Both the position numbers and the translations under genes were made by a program. This document shows, piece after piece, positions 36,346 to 47,017 of a stretch of 64,000 bases of DNA; the first letter of the stretch is position 1; each line of letters starts with the position of its first letter. The DNA comes from Candidatus Desulfovibrio intestinipullorum. GTDB lineage: Bacteria > Desulfobacterota > Desulfovibrionia > Desulfovibrionales > Desulfovibrionaceae. The notes beneath the pieces were generated by a model. It saw nothing but the letters and a program-made list of their open reading frames with translations, made no database searches and was not told the origin of the DNA. Where the stretch lies: positions 1 through 64,000 of the forward strand of contig DXHV01000082.1 of NCBI GenBank assembly GCA_019113165.1. The letters are read 5' to 3'.

Positions 36346-38850
36346 ATGACCGCACCTGTTACCGAATGCTGCCTGCGTTCCCCTCAGGAAGAACGTCTGC
36401 AGGACAAAATCGACGGCAAGGTTGACCGTTTCCGCGCCACCCACGAACGCGTGTTCCGCATGCTGGAGCGTTTTGACGGCCAGAAGCCCCAGATTGATAT
36501 CGAACGTGCCCTGTACTTCACCCAGTCCATGAAGGAAACCGAAGGCGAGCCCCTGGTGCTGCGCTGGGCCAAGGCCCTCATGAACGTGGCCAAGAACATC
36601 ACCGTGACCGTGGACGAGGATCAGCTGGTCCTGGGCCGCGCCGGTGGTCTCTCCGGCCGCTATGGCATCCTCTATCCCGAACTGGATGGCGACTTCCTCG
36701 ACATCGCCGTGAAGGACCTGCCCACCCGCGAAACCTCCCCGGCCTCCATTGATCCCCAGGATGCCGTGCGCGTCGTGGAAGAAATCGCTCCCTACTGGAA
36801 GGGCAAGACCTTCCATGAAGACCTCAATGCCGCCCTGCCGCCCGAAGTGCACAAGCTGACCTACGACGATCCCATGGGCCTCATCTCCCGCTACATCGTC
36901 AACGAAACGGCTTCCTTCCGCTCCTCCATCCAGTGGGTGCCCGACTTCGGCAAGATCATCCGCCGCGGCTTCAACAGCATCAAGGCCGAAGCCCAGGAAA
37001 AGCTGGCTGCCCTGGATCCCCTGTCCTGCAAGGACATGTGCGAAAAGAAGCCCTTCCTGGAAGCCATCGTGATCGTCTCTGACGCCATCGTGCTCTGGGC
37101 CCACCGCTACGCCGATGCTGCCCGCGCCGAAGCTGCCAAGACCGAAGATCCCAAGCGCAAGGCCGAACTGCTGCGCATGGCCGAGAACGCCGACCACGTG
37201 CCCGGCGAACCCGCCCGCGACTTCTGGGAAGCCTGCCAGAGCCAGTGGTTCACCCAGATGTTCTCCCGTCTGGAACAGAAGACCGGTACCACCATTTCCA
37301 ATGGCCGCATGGACCAGTACTTCTACCCCTACTTCAAGGCCGACATCGAATCCGGCAAGATCACCGAAGATCAGGCTCTGGAAATCCTGGAATGCATGTG
37401 GGTCGGCATGGCCGAGTTCATCGACATGTACATCTCTCCCACCGGCGGCGCCTTCAACGAAGGCTATGCCCACTGGGAAGCCGTGACCGTCGGCGGCCAG
37501 ACCCCCGACGGCCGTGACGCCACCAACGAACTCACCCACCTCATCCTCCGCTCCAAGCGCGAATTCCCGCTGCACTACCCGGATCTGGCTGCCCGCGTGC
37601 ACAGCGGCTGCCCCGAGAGCTACCTGTGGGATGTGGCCGAGACCATCAAGTACGGCTCCGGCTTCCCCAAGCTCATCAATGACGAAGAAATCGTGCCCCT
37701 GTACGTCTCCAAGGGTGCCTCCTTCGAGGAAGCCTTCGACTACGCCGTATCCGGCTGCACCGAAGCCCGCATGCCCAACCGCGACACCTACACCTCCGGC
37801 GGCGCCTACATCAACTTCGCCGCTGCCGTGGAAATGGTGCTGCGCAACGGCCGCATGAAGAAGTACGGCGACACGGTGCTCGGCGTCGAGACCGGCGATC
37901 CCCGCAACTTCACCAGCTGGGAAGAATTCTGGAACGCCTATGTGCAGCAGCACATGCTCTTCCTGCGCACGGCCTTCATCCAGCAGTACATCATCAACAA
38001 GCTGCGTGCCCGCCACTTTGCTGCCCCCATGCTCTCCGCCATGCATGACCTGGCCATGAAGCACTGCATCGACCTGCATCAGGAGCAGATCCCCGAGGGC
38101 ATCAACTTCGGCTACTTCGAGTACATGGGCCTTGGCACCGTGGTTGACTCCCTGTGCGCCGTGAAGAAGCTGGTCTTCGAGGACAAGAAGCTCACCATGG
38201 ATCAGCTCATCAAGGCCCTGGACGCCAACTTCGAGGGCTACGACGACGTGAAGGCCCTGCTCAAGACCGCTCCCTGCTACGGCAACAACGACGAGTACGC
38301 CGACGCCATCGGCCATGAAATCGACCGCCTGAGCGTGGAATACGGCCACAAGTACAGCATGAAGGACCTTGGCATGCACAACGATGTGCGCTACGTGCCC
38401 TTCACCTCCCACGTGCCCTTCGGCAAGGTGGTGAGCGCCACCCCCAACGGCCGCGTGGACTGGTTCCCGCTGTCCGACGGCTCCTCCGCCTCCCACGGCG
38501 CCGACGTGAACGGCCCCACCGCCGTTCTGCTGTCCAACTACAACACCAAGAACTACGGCCTGCGTGACCGCGCTGCCCGCATGCTGAACATCAAGTTCAC
38601 CCCCAAGTGCCTCGAGGGTGAACAGGGCACCGAAAAGCTGGTGGCCTTCATCCGCACCTTCATCGACCTGAAGCTGTGGCATGTGCAGTTCAACGTCATC
38701 AACGCCGACACTCTTGTGAAGGCCCAGAAGGATCCGGCCAAGTACCGCAACCTCATTGTCCGCATCGCCGGCTACAGCGCCTACTTCGTGGATCTTTCTC
38801 CCGACCTGCAGAACGACCTCATTGCCCGTACCGTGCATGACACCATCTAG
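36346..38850 (+). CDS. iseG: Glycyl radical enzyme, probable isethionate sulfite-lyase
   Basis: An 834-residue glycyl radical enzyme. The radical site is Gly809 in RIAGYSAYF, 26 residues from the end, and the thiyl Cys471 lies in SGCTEAR with Glu473 two residues on. Arg192, Gln196, Trp377 and Arg682 fall at the positions, shifted by 3-4, of residues I recall for Bilophila IslA (R189, Q193, W374, C468, E470, R678, G805). This argues for C-S cleavage of isethionate to sulfite and acetaldehyde rather than a choline lyase or pyruvate formate-lyase. The related dihydroxypropanesulfonate lyase (HpsG) is the main alternative. GGAGG precedes the ATG. Codons are strongly biased (nearly all G/C-ending), a sign of high expression. 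The activase and regulator follow. Confidence 0.85.
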   Translation: MTAPVTECCLRSPQEERLQDKIDGKVDRFRATHERVFRMLERFDGQKPQIDIERALYFTQSMKETEGEPLVLRWAKALMNVAKNITVTVDEDQLVLGRAGGLSGRYGILYPELDGDFLDIAVKDLPTRETSPASIDPQDAVRVVEEIAPYWKGKTFHEDLNAALPPEVHKLTYDDPMGLISRYIVNETASFRSSIQWVPDFGKIIRRGFNSIKAEAQEKLAALDPLSCKDMCEKKPFLEAIVIVSDAIVLWAHRYADAARAEAAKTEDPKRKAELLRMAENADHVPGEPARDFWEACQSQWFTQMFSRLEQKTGTTISNGRMDQYFYPYFKADIESGKITEDQALEILECMWVGMAEFIDMYISPTGGAFNEGYAHWEAVTVGGQTPDGRDATNELTHLILRSKREFPLHYPDLAARVHSGCPESYLWDVAETIKYGSGFPKLINDEEIVPLYVSKGASFEEAFDYAVSGCTEARMPNRDTYTSGGAYINFAAAVEMVLRNGRMKKYGDTVLGVETGDPRNFTSWEEFWNAYVQQHMLFLRTAFIQQYIINKLRARHFAAPMLSAMHDLAMKHCIDLHQEQIPEGINFGYFEYMGLGTVVDSLCAVKKLVFEDKKLTMDQLIKALDANFEGYDDVKALLKTAPCYGNNDEYADAIGHEIDRLSVEYGHKYSMKDLGMHNDVRYVPFTSHVPFGKVVSATPNGRVDWFPLSDGSSASHGADVNGPTAVLLSNYNTKNYGLRDRAARMLNIKFTPKCLEGEQGTEKLVAFIRTFIDLKLWHVQFNVINADTLVKAQKDPAKYRNLIVRIAGYSAYFVDLSPDLQNDLIARTVHDTI

Positions 38851-38891
38851 CTTCAGAGAGAAAGACACAGCCTCTGCAAGTGACTGAGTAC

Positions 38892-38923
38892 AAGGGCCTG
38901 TTCCCGCAAGAGGACAGGCCCTT
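38892..38923. terminator. Hairpin between GRE and activase genes
   Basis: AAGGGCCTGT pairs with ACAGGCCCTT around a 12-base loop, 41 bases after the GRE stop. It probably lowers activase expression relative to the abundant GRE. Confidence 0.65.
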
Positions 38924-39022
38924 TCCAAGCATCTGAGGCTGCCCGCAAAAAGCTTTCGTTCGTGTGCAGGACTGCCGTGTCCCCGGCACAGCGAACGGAC
39001 AATGCCACAGGGAGAGCAAGCC

Positions 39023-39973
39023 GTGAGCAGAATCGAGGACAGGAAGACAACAGGCTATATCTTCAACATCCAGAAATATTCGGTCCATGACGGACCTGGC
39101 ATCAGAACGATAGCCTTCCTCAAGGGCTGTCATCTGCGCTGCAGATGGTGCAGCAATCCTGAATCGCAGCTGGCGCATCCGCAGCTGGCGGTCAACAACA
39201 ACAGATGCATAGGAACGGACAAGTGCCATCACTGCATGGATGCCTGTCCCAATGATGCCCTGTACGTGAAGAATGACACGCAGATTGCCGTGCACCGCGA
39301 TCTGTGCAAGGACTGCACGGATCTGCCCTGTGCCAGAGCCTGTCCTGCCCAGGGCCTCAATGTCTACGGCGAGCTCAAGACCGTGGACGAGGTCATGAAG
39401 GTGGTGGAACAGGATGCGCCCTTCTATGCCCGTTCCGGTGGCGGCATGACCCTGTCTGGAGGCGAGCCTTTCTTCCAGGGCAAGTTTGCCCTGGCCCTGC
39501 TGCGCGAGGCCAGAGCACGCTTCATCCGCACGGCAGTGGAAACCTGCGGCATGTGTGATCAGGACGTGCTCCTCGAAGCCGGCAAGTATCTGAATTACGT
39601 CCTCTTTGACATCAAGAACATGGATTCCGAGAAGCACAGGGAACAGACGGGCATGCCCAATGAGCACATCCTGAGCAACCTGAAGGCCCTGTGCACAGAA
39701 TTCCCGGACAAGCCCATTCTGGTGCGCACGCCCATCATCCCGGGCTTCAACGATACCCCGGAAGCCGTGACGGCCATTGCCGAGTTCATCGAGCCCTTCG
39801 GCAGCCACGTGGAATACGAAATGCTTCCCTACCACCGTCTTGGCACCCAGAAGTACGAGTTCCTGGACATGCCGGCCCGCATGGGCGACGTGGTCCTGGA
39901 CAATGTGGCCTTCAAGAAGCTCTTCAAGTACGCCCACAGGGTGCTCAAGGAACGGCTGCACATTCCCCGCTAG
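39023..39973 (+). CDS. iseH: Glycyl-radical-enzyme activase (radical SAM)
   Basis: A 316-residue activase if read from the GTG at 39023, which has GGGAGAG six bases upstream; an ATG at 39002 adds seven residues. The radical SAM cluster is C36-x3-C40-x2-C43 (KGCHLRCRWCS). An inserted ferredoxin domain carries two more [4Fe-4S] sites: C62-x5-C68-x2-C71-x3-C75 and C95-x2-C98-x4-C103-x3-C107. It generates the glycyl radical on the GRE encoded just upstream. The family motif SGGEPFFQ is present. It is followed by a strong terminator. Confidence 0.92.
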   Translation: MSRIEDRKTTGYIFNIQKYSVHDGPGIRTIAFLKGCHLRCRWCSNPESQLAHPQLAVNNNRCIGTDKCHHCMDACPNDALYVKNDTQIAVHRDLCKDCTDLPCARACPAQGLNVYGELKTVDEVMKVVEQDAPFYARSGGGMTLSGGEPFFQGKFALALLREARARFIRTAVETCGMCDQDVLLEAGKYLNYVLFDIKNMDSEKHREQTGMPNEHILSNLKALCTEFPDKPILVRTPIIPGFNDTPEAVTAIAEFIEPFGSHVEYEMLPYHRLGTQKYEFLDMPARMGDVVLDNVAFKKLFKYAHRVLKERLHIPR

Positions 39974-40116
39974 CCCTTCCTGCAGGCCGTGCCCTGCCTT
40001 GCCTCTTCGGAGGTCTGGTCCCTGCCTTCCCTTGTTCCTTTCGCGGGAGATCTCATGCAGGGGAAGCTGCGGAATGGAGCCGGGGCTGCCCGCCCCCTAG
40101 ACAGCATATTGCGTCC

Positions 40117-40161
40117 AAGGTTTTTGCCGACAGTACCCCTGCCTGCAAAAACCTTTTTTTT
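40117..40161 (+). terminator. Terminator after the GRE/activase operon
   Basis: AAGGTTTTTGC pairs with GCAAAAACCTT around a 17-base loop and runs into eight T residues. The rest of 39974-40324 shows no gene. Confidence 0.85.
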
Positions 40162-40324
40162 GCGGCCAGCCAGGCCCTGCTGCCCTCGCGCATGTCCGGG
40201 GCAGGGGAGTGCGGGATTTGACGGGGCCCGTCATTTTTTGTCAAAACATGCGCCGACAATTGAGCGCGAACTTTACATTGATGCCGGAGCGTCATCCCTG
40301 GTCCGGACATGGGAGCTGCAGCAT

Positions 40325-41746
<1,422 letters not shown>

Positions 41747-41808
41747 AGGCCCTGCCCGCACGGTCCACCCGGTGTTCACGATCCTACCCTTCGGAGAGTC
41801 AGACACTC

Positions 41809-42465
41809 ATGTCCACATTTTCTTCCTCTCTTCCCTCTCCTGGCGATCCCGCCCAGGCAGAGGTTCCCGACTATCCGCTCAAGGGCATCCCGGAGCTCCG
41901 TCTGCCGCCCAGGGGTGGCTTTGTGCCCGACGACGAAGACTGCCGCAGGCTCTGGGACAAGTACGACATGCTGGACAACATCAGGGCGCACAGCCGGGTG
42001 GTTGCCAGTGTGGCAACGGCTCTGGCACAACAGGCCGCCGACCGCGGCCTGCCGGTCCATGTGCCCTCCGTGCGCGCCAGTGCCCTGCTGCACGATCTGG
42101 CCAAGACCTACTGCCTGCGTCATGGCGGCAGCCATGCCGAACTCGGTGCCGCCTGGGTTGTGCAGGAGACGGGCAACCTTGTCCTGGCCCAGGGCGTCTT
42201 TCACCATGTCTACTGGCCCTGGCCGCTGCCCGTGAACGAAGCAGCAGTCCTGTGTTCCCTGCCCTTCTTCATCCAGTATGCCGACAAGAGGGCCAGGCAC
42301 GACAGCTTTGTCAGCCTGGAGTCGCGCTTCGAGGATTTGCTGGATCGCTACGGAACCACCGAAGATCACAGAAAGGGCATACGGGCCTCGTATCTGCAGG
42401 CAAAGGCCATAGAAGAGGCGCTCTCAAGGCACCTTGGCATGGACCTGCGCACCCTTAAGGTGTAG
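41809..42465 (+). CDS. HD-domain phosphohydrolase-like protein
   Basis: A 218-residue protein with an HD-domain metal set: an early His in NIRAHSRVVASVATAL, the His-Asp pair in SALLHDLAKTY and later His residues in GGSHAELGAAWVV and VFHHVYWPWPLP. Such proteins hydrolyse phosphoesters or nucleotides; this form resembles small YqeK/Yfb-like members common in Desulfovibrio. It follows the regulator by 62 bases and precedes ddl. The substrate is unknown. Confidence 0.75.
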   Translation: MSTFSSSLPSPGDPAQAEVPDYPLKGIPELRLPPRGGFVPDDEDCRRLWDKYDMLDNIRAHSRVVASVATALAQQAADRGLPVHVPSVRASALLHDLAKTYCLRHGGSHAELGAAWVVQETGNLVLAQGVFHHVYWPWPLPVNEAAVLCSLPFFIQYADKRARHDSFVSLESRFEDLLDRYGTTEDHRKGIRASYLQAKAIEEALSRHLGMDLRTLKV

Positions 42466-42650
42466 TACGCCGCGCTGTCTGCCGTTTCCGGGGACGTCTG
42501 GTGCCTCGTCAGCGTCATCGCCGGGCACCTGACACACCTTGGGAACATCATTGGAACAACACTTTTGCAAGGAATCTCCAAGGAGGTGGCGCCTTCCTGC
42601 AGAAAAGCCCGACAGGGGCGCTCCTGCAAAAACGGGCGCCAGGATGCGTC

Positions 42651-43565
42651 ATGAAAGTTCTGCTTATTGTGGGCGGCTGGTCCAGCGAACGGGAAGTCTC
42701 CCTTGCCGCCGTGCCGGGCCTGACCAGGGCCCTGCAGGAACTCGGTCACACGGTGACCTTCTTTGATCTGAAAAAGGATTTTGGCGACCTGCTTGCCCAG
42801 GCACGGGTCCATGACTTTGCCTTCATCAACCTGCACGGCGCTCCTGGCGAGGACGGCCTTGTGCAGGCCATGCTCGACTCCGTGGGCTGCCCCTATCAGG
42901 GCGCAGGCCCTGCAGGCTCTTTCCTGGCCCTGAACAAGGCCTGCGCCAAGCAGATTTTCCGGGAACACGGCATCCCCACCTCGGACTGGGAATTTCTGCC
43001 CGATCGTCCGGACAGCAGCTGGCAGCCGCACTTTCCCTATCCCGTCTTTGTCAAGAGCTGCATTGGCGGCTCCTCCCTGCGCCTTGGCAGGGCGAACAGC
43101 AGGGCAGAGCTGGACAGCCTGCTTGCCGACATCTTTGACCACGGGGAAGGAGCCCTGGTGGAACCGGCCCTGCCCGGTCGCGACGTGACCTGTGCCGTGC
43201 TCGGCTCAACACCCCTGCCGCCCATCCTGATCCTGCCCCAGAAGGGCGACTACTTTGATTTCGAGAGCAAGTACCAGGACGGCGGAGCACAGGAAATCTG
43301 TCCTGCTCCCATCCCCGAAGAGACCACAAGGAAGCTGCAGGAGTATACGCTCAAGGCCGTCAACGCCCTGGGCCTGGACGGCTGGGGCCGGGCGGACTTC
43401 ATTCTGGGAGAGGACGGCAGCCTGAATATCCTGGAAGTCAATACCCTGCCCGGCATGACTCCTGCGAGCCTTGTGCCCAAGGCGGCCGCTGCCGCAGGCA
43501 TGAGTTTTGCCGACCTCATAGGCCGCCTCATGGAACTGGGGCTTGCCCGTCACGCAAAGCAGTAG
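42651..43565 (+). CDS. ddl: D-alanine--D-alanine ligase
   Basis: A 304-residue ATP-grasp ligase making D-Ala-D-Ala for peptidoglycan. Motifs: VGGWSSEREVSLAAVPG in the N-domain, INLHGAPGEDGLVQ, YPVFVKSCIGGSSLRLGR (ATP-grasp lid), and NILEVNTLPGMTPASLVPK with the metal-binding Glu/Asn. The start MKVLLIVGG at 42651 has AGGA upstream; the longer 354-residue reading is rejected. The EamA gene starts 6 bases later. Confidence 0.92.
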   Translation: MKVLLIVGGWSSEREVSLAAVPGLTRALQELGHTVTFFDLKKDFGDLLAQARVHDFAFINLHGAPGEDGLVQAMLDSVGCPYQGAGPAGSFLALNKACAKQIFREHGIPTSDWEFLPDRPDSSWQPHFPYPVFVKSCIGGSSLRLGRANSRAELDSLLADIFDHGEGALVEPALPGRDVTCAVLGSTPLPPILILPQKGDYFDFESKYQDGGAQEICPAPIPEETTRKLQEYTLKAVNALGLDGWGRADFILGEDGSLNILEVNTLPGMTPASLVPKAAAAAGMSFADLIGRLMELGLARHAKQ

Positions 43566-43571
43566 ACGTCC

Positions 43572-44486
43572 ATGCTCAGTCCCCGTCTTTGCGCCCATCT
43601 GTGTGCCCTGGGCACCACCGTGGTCTGGGGCATGACGGTCATTTCCACCAAGGTCCTGCTCGAGGACTACACGCCCCTGGAAATTGCCCTCTACCGCTTC
43701 ATCCTGGCCGTGGCCGTCATGCACGTTCTCTGGCCGCGCCGCTTTCGGCACGGCGGAGGCTGGCGCACGGAGCTGCTCTTCCTGGGAGCCGGGGCGTCCG
43801 GGATCACACTGTATTTCTTCTGCGAAAACCTGGCTCTGACCTATACCTATGCCTCCAATGTGAGCCTGATCATCTGCGCAGCCCCCTTCCTGACGGGGCT
43901 TGGCGCACGCCTGTTCCTGGGCGAAACCCTGCACGCCAACTTCTTCACGGGCTTTCTGGTGGCCATGACAGGCATCTTCTGCATCTCCTTCACCGGAGTG
44001 ACCGTGCTGAAGCTCAATCCTGCGGGCGATCTGCTGGCCGCCGGGGCTGCCCTGTGCTGGGCTTGCTATTCCATCTTCACCAGGCGCATCTTTGCCCGCG
44101 GCTACCCCATGATGGAGGCAACGCGGCGCATCCTCTGGTGGGGGCTCATCACCCTTGCGCTGGCCGTGCCCTTTCAGGACAGCCTGACACCCCCGGATGT
44201 GACCAGTGCCACCATGTGGGTGAACTTCCTCTTCCTGGGCGTGCTGGCCTCGTCCGTGTGCTTCGTGACCTGGAATTACAGCCTGCACATCCTGGGAGCC
44301 GTGAGGTCCACAGCCTACATCTATCTGACCCCGGTGGTGACGGTGGTGGCAGCCTGTCTTATCCTGGACGAGCGCGTCACCCTCCTGTCCGGCACAGGCA
44401 TGGTCCTCACCCTGGCAGGTCTGCTGCTCTCGGAAAAGCGCGGCAACGTGCTGGCCTTCCTCAAGACTCGCAAGGGGGCGCGCTGA
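43572..44486 (+). CDS. EamA/DMT-family transporter
   Basis: A 304-residue membrane protein with ten hydrophobic segments in two EamA repeats (first repeat GTTVVWGMTVISTKVLLEDY, second AAGAALCWACYSIFTRRIFA). It is a probable metabolite exporter of the drug/metabolite group; the substrate is not predictable. It is six bases after ddl and likely co-transcribed. Confidence 0.85.
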   Translation: MLSPRLCAHLCALGTTVVWGMTVISTKVLLEDYTPLEIALYRFILAVAVMHVLWPRRFRHGGGWRTELLFLGAGASGITLYFFCENLALTYTYASNVSLIICAAPFLTGLGARLFLGETLHANFFTGFLVAMTGIFCISFTGVTVLKLNPAGDLLAAGAALCWACYSIFTRRIFARGYPMMEATRRILWWGLITLALAVPFQDSLTPPDVTSATMWVNFLFLGVLASSVCFVTWNYSLHILGAVRSTAYIYLTPVVTVVAACLILDERVTLLSGTGMVLTLAGLLLSEKRGNVLAFLKTRKGAR

Positions 44487-44587
44487 CGGCTGGCACGCAT
44501 GTCTCTCTGACGTCTGCCACTGACGGACGCAGAAGGCCTCTTCCTGTTCATCAGCACCCGTTCATCTGAAAAGACGGAGTTTCTACC

Positions 44588-45913
44588 GTGTTCAAATCTC
44601 TCTGCCTGGCATGCCTCATTCTGTCAGGCCTTTTGTGGGCGCCTTCTTCCCCCCAGGCCCTGTCCGACGTGCGCACGACACCCGTGGTACGGGTAGTCAG
44701 AAGCGCCTCGCCTGCCGTTGTGAATATCACGAGCACAAGCGTGCAGGGCGGCAGGGCCCTGTCTCCACTGGAGCAGTTCTTCGGGGATTTCGGCATGCCC
44801 AGGAGAGCGCGCAAGCGCGTGAGCCTGGGCTCCGGCGTCATTGTGGACGGCAAGCGGGCGCTTGTGCTCACCAACTCCCATGTGGTGCAGTCCGGGACGG
44901 ACATACAGGTGCGTCTCAATGACGGTCGCGAGTTCAAGGCACGCCTGCGCGGCGCCGATCCCGATTTCGACCTGGCCGTGCTCGAACTGGAGGGGGCTCG
45001 CAGCCTGCCCTCCCTGCCCATGGGCGACAGCACCGATGTGCAGCCGGGCGAGACGGTCATAGCCATTGGCAATCCCTTCGGTTTCACCCACACGGTGACC
45101 ACAGGCGTTGTCTCGGCCCTGGGCCGCACCATACGCTCCGAAGGCGGCATCTTTACGGATCTCATTCAGACCGATGCGGCCATCAATCCCGGCAATTCCG
45201 GCGGCCCTCTCATCAATCTGGACGGCAGCCTCATAGGCATCAACACGGCTGTCTACGGCAAGGGCTGGGGCATAGGCTTTGCCATTCCCATCAACAAGGC
45301 CCGCCTTGTCATGGACCGTCTGCTGGACGGCCGCAGGCCCTCGCCCCTCTGGCTCGGCATTCAGGCCAGCGACATCGATCAGCGTCTGGCCATGGAATTC
45401 GGCCTCATGCGGCCGAGGGGCATTGTGGTGAGCGGCATCTACCAGAAGACCCCTGCCGCCGGCGCGGGCCTTGAGCCCGGCGACGTGATCCTCTCGGTCA
45501 ACGGCACGCCCATCACGAGCCGGCGCGAGTTTTTGCATCTTTTGCGCAATCAGGTGGAAGGCACGACCCTGACCCTGGAGGTGCAGAACCTGCAGACCCC
45601 GGATCGTACCCGCCAGGTGCAGCTTGTGCCCCAGGTCTTCACAGACGAAAGGGCGCTGCAGATCATGGAACGGCGCTGGGGCTTCACGGTGCGCAGGCAC
45701 AGGGGCGCTGGCGTTGTCCTGGACACGGTGGATCGCCACGGTCCGGCGTCCTTCCTGCGCAAGGGCGACATCCTGCTTGGAGTGAGCGGAGCCGAGGTGG
45801 ACAGCGTGCCCGCCCTGGCCGCCCTGTTCAGGGAGGAACGGCTCTCCAACAGCGTCCTGCTGCTCATAGAGCGCGGAGGCAGGGCCTATTATGCCCGCCT
45901 GCAGATGGAGTGA
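44588..45913 (+). CDS. Periplasmic HtrA/DegP-like serine protease
   Basis: A 441-residue protein with a GTG start: signal peptide (hydrophobic 5-20, cut after PQALS), trypsin-like protease domain with triad His98 (TNSHVV), Asp128 (DFDLAVLE) and Ser204 (GNSGGPL), and two C-terminal PDZ domains (about 260-345 and 360-441). It degrades or refolds damaged envelope proteins. It is shorter in the second PDZ than E. coli DegP but has all catalytic residues. Confidence 0.9.
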   Translation: MFKSLCLACLILSGLLWAPSSPQALSDVRTTPVVRVVRSASPAVVNITSTSVQGGRALSPLEQFFGDFGMPRRARKRVSLGSGVIVDGKRALVLTNSHVVQSGTDIQVRLNDGREFKARLRGADPDFDLAVLELEGARSLPSLPMGDSTDVQPGETVIAIGNPFGFTHTVTTGVVSALGRTIRSEGGIFTDLIQTDAAINPGNSGGPLINLDGSLIGINTAVYGKGWGIGFAIPINKARLVMDRLLDGRRPSPLWLGIQASDIDQRLAMEFGLMRPRGIVVSGIYQKTPAAGAGLEPGDVILSVNGTPITSRREFLHLLRNQVEGTTLTLEVQNLQTPDRTRQVQLVPQVFTDERALQIMERRWGFTVRRHRGAGVVLDTVDRHGPASFLRKGDILLGVSGAEVDSVPALAALFREERLSNSVLLLIERGGRAYYARLQME

Positions 45914-45996
45914 GAAAGCCCGGCAATCCCAGAGAATGTTACAAGGAAAAATTCTGCAATGCCGAAATGTTAGAGGAGTGGATGCGAACCTGTCCC

Positions 45997-46030
45997 TTGA
46001 CACTGCCCAAGGTATTGTCAATACTTTGGG
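45997..46030 (+). promoter_or_regulatory. Ferredoxin promoter overlapped by a palindromic operator
   Basis: TTGACA (45997-46002), 17 bases, AATACT (46020-46025). A 12-bp inverted repeat CCCAAGGTATTG-t-CAATACTTTGGG (46006-46030, one mismatch) fills the spacer and covers the -10. A protein bound here would block RNA polymerase. I do not recognise the motif as Rex, HcpR or Fur. Confidence 0.65.
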
Positions 46031-46093
46031 AGCTGTCGAAGTTTTCGCAGCACTATACCATCCCAAGGTCGGTGACCTTTTTTGGAGGAAACT

Positions 46094-46282
46094 ATGTCTT
46101 ACGAAGTGACTGTTGATTCTGACAAGTGCGTGGGCTGTGGCGAATGCGTGGATGTCTGCCCCGTTGAAGTCTACGAACTCAAAGACGGCAAGTCCGAACC
46201 CACCAACTACGAAGAATGCCTCGGCTGCGAATCCTGTGTGGAAGTCTGCGCCCAGGACGCCATCCAGGTCAAGGAACTTTAA
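46094..46282 (+). CDS. Ferredoxin, 2x[4Fe-4S]
   Basis: A 62-residue dicluster ferredoxin of the Desulfovibrio type. Cluster 1 is CVGCGECVDVCP and cluster 2 CLGCESCVEVCA, each with the C-x2-C-x2-C-x3-C pattern, so both are [4Fe-4S]; Ala replaces the usual Pro after the last cysteine. TTTGGAGG precedes the ATG at 46094. Codon use is highly biased, fitting high expression. It likely donates or accepts electrons in pyruvate or sulfite metabolism. Confidence 0.95.
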   Translation: MSYEVTVDSDKCVGCGECVDVCPVEVYELKDGKSEPTNYEECLGCESCVEVCAQDAIQVKEL

Positions 46283-46602
46283 CAAAATCCGCGGAATTCC
46301 CCACGCGTGAGCGTGGGGATGGATAGCGGGGCCGAATTGACATTCGGCCGCATTTGCCTCTAGATATAGGGGTGAAAAGAATTCGGGGACGAGTGGTTCG
46401 GAACTGCTCGAACTCGATGGGGGCGTTGTGGACACGCCCGCAGTTGCCCGGAAGCTGCACCAATGTTTCGCTCTCGGAGAATTGCTAAAAACGGGGGAGC
46501 GTCCCCGTGAAACCGCGCACGTAAGTGCGAGGTAGTTCATTTTTCAAGGCCCCAAGCCTTTGTAAGCAAGTGCCGCCAGGCGAGTTTTCGCCCGGCGGCA
46601 CT
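46283..46602. repeat. Hairpin-rich segment, possible IS200/IS605-end remnant with CRISPR-repeat-like hairpin
   Basis: Three strong hairpins follow the ferredoxin gene: CCCCACGC-gtga-GCGTGGGG (46299-46318), CGCAC-gtaa-GTGCG (46516-46529), and GTGCCGCC...GGCGGCAC with an inner GGCGA/TCGCC pairing (46570-46601). The first, with flanks ATT and ATGGAT, is very like a type I-E CRISPR repeat but is single. Between them an open frame (46341-46535) reads like the tail of a basic protein. The rest to 47017 shows no gene I can support. The first hairpin may simply terminate the ferredoxin transcript. Confidence 0.35.
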
Positions 46603-47017
46603 CCTTTACTCCTTTGAATTTTTGGCTCTTCGGGGGTATTTGTGGGTAAGAGCTCCAATCCCCTCATTAGCCTTCTCTTCAGGAACTATTTCCATCTCTG
46701 AGGGCAGCTGCCACTGTCCGCACTGCAAAGACATATTCAGAGAATTTATCAATAGTATTTACCAGTTAGTTTTCTGAAGTCGTGGAGACCATTTCCCTGT
46801 CTGCCAATGCCAGACGCTCCAAGGGAGAGCGCCTTTGAGGATACCCACAGAAAGCCACGAAGAACCGAATTTTTTTGCTCCGGGTCCCTTGTGCCCCCGT
46901 ACGGGCGGAGTGCGCGGACAGGGAGCCTTTTTTTTTGGCTTCCCCGGCCGGCATTCCTTGACCAAACGGTTTTGCGATCTATTTTCTTGCAGTAGCGTCA
47001 GGAAGGAGTAGTGATCC

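Noticed and set aside
36346..38850. Pyruvate formate-lyase or choline trimethylamine-lyase
   Set aside because: A single active Cys in the GCTEAR context lacks the PFL Cys-Cys pair, and the CutC GCVEP motif is absent; the sulfonate-type Arg/Gln/Trp/Arg set fits better.
36310..38928. 872-residue minus-strand open frame antisense to the glycyl radical enzyme
   Set aside because: Produced by the strong codon bias of the GRE; the protein is Gly/Val/His-rich without domains.
46294..46325. CRISPR array
   Set aside because: Only one repeat-like hairpin; no second copy at 60-62 bases and no cas genes in the window.
46485..46667. 60-residue minus-strand open frame with an RTYVRGF segment
   Set aside because: It is the reverse reading of the hairpin-rich segment, has no ribosome site, and looks like a repeat-derived translation.
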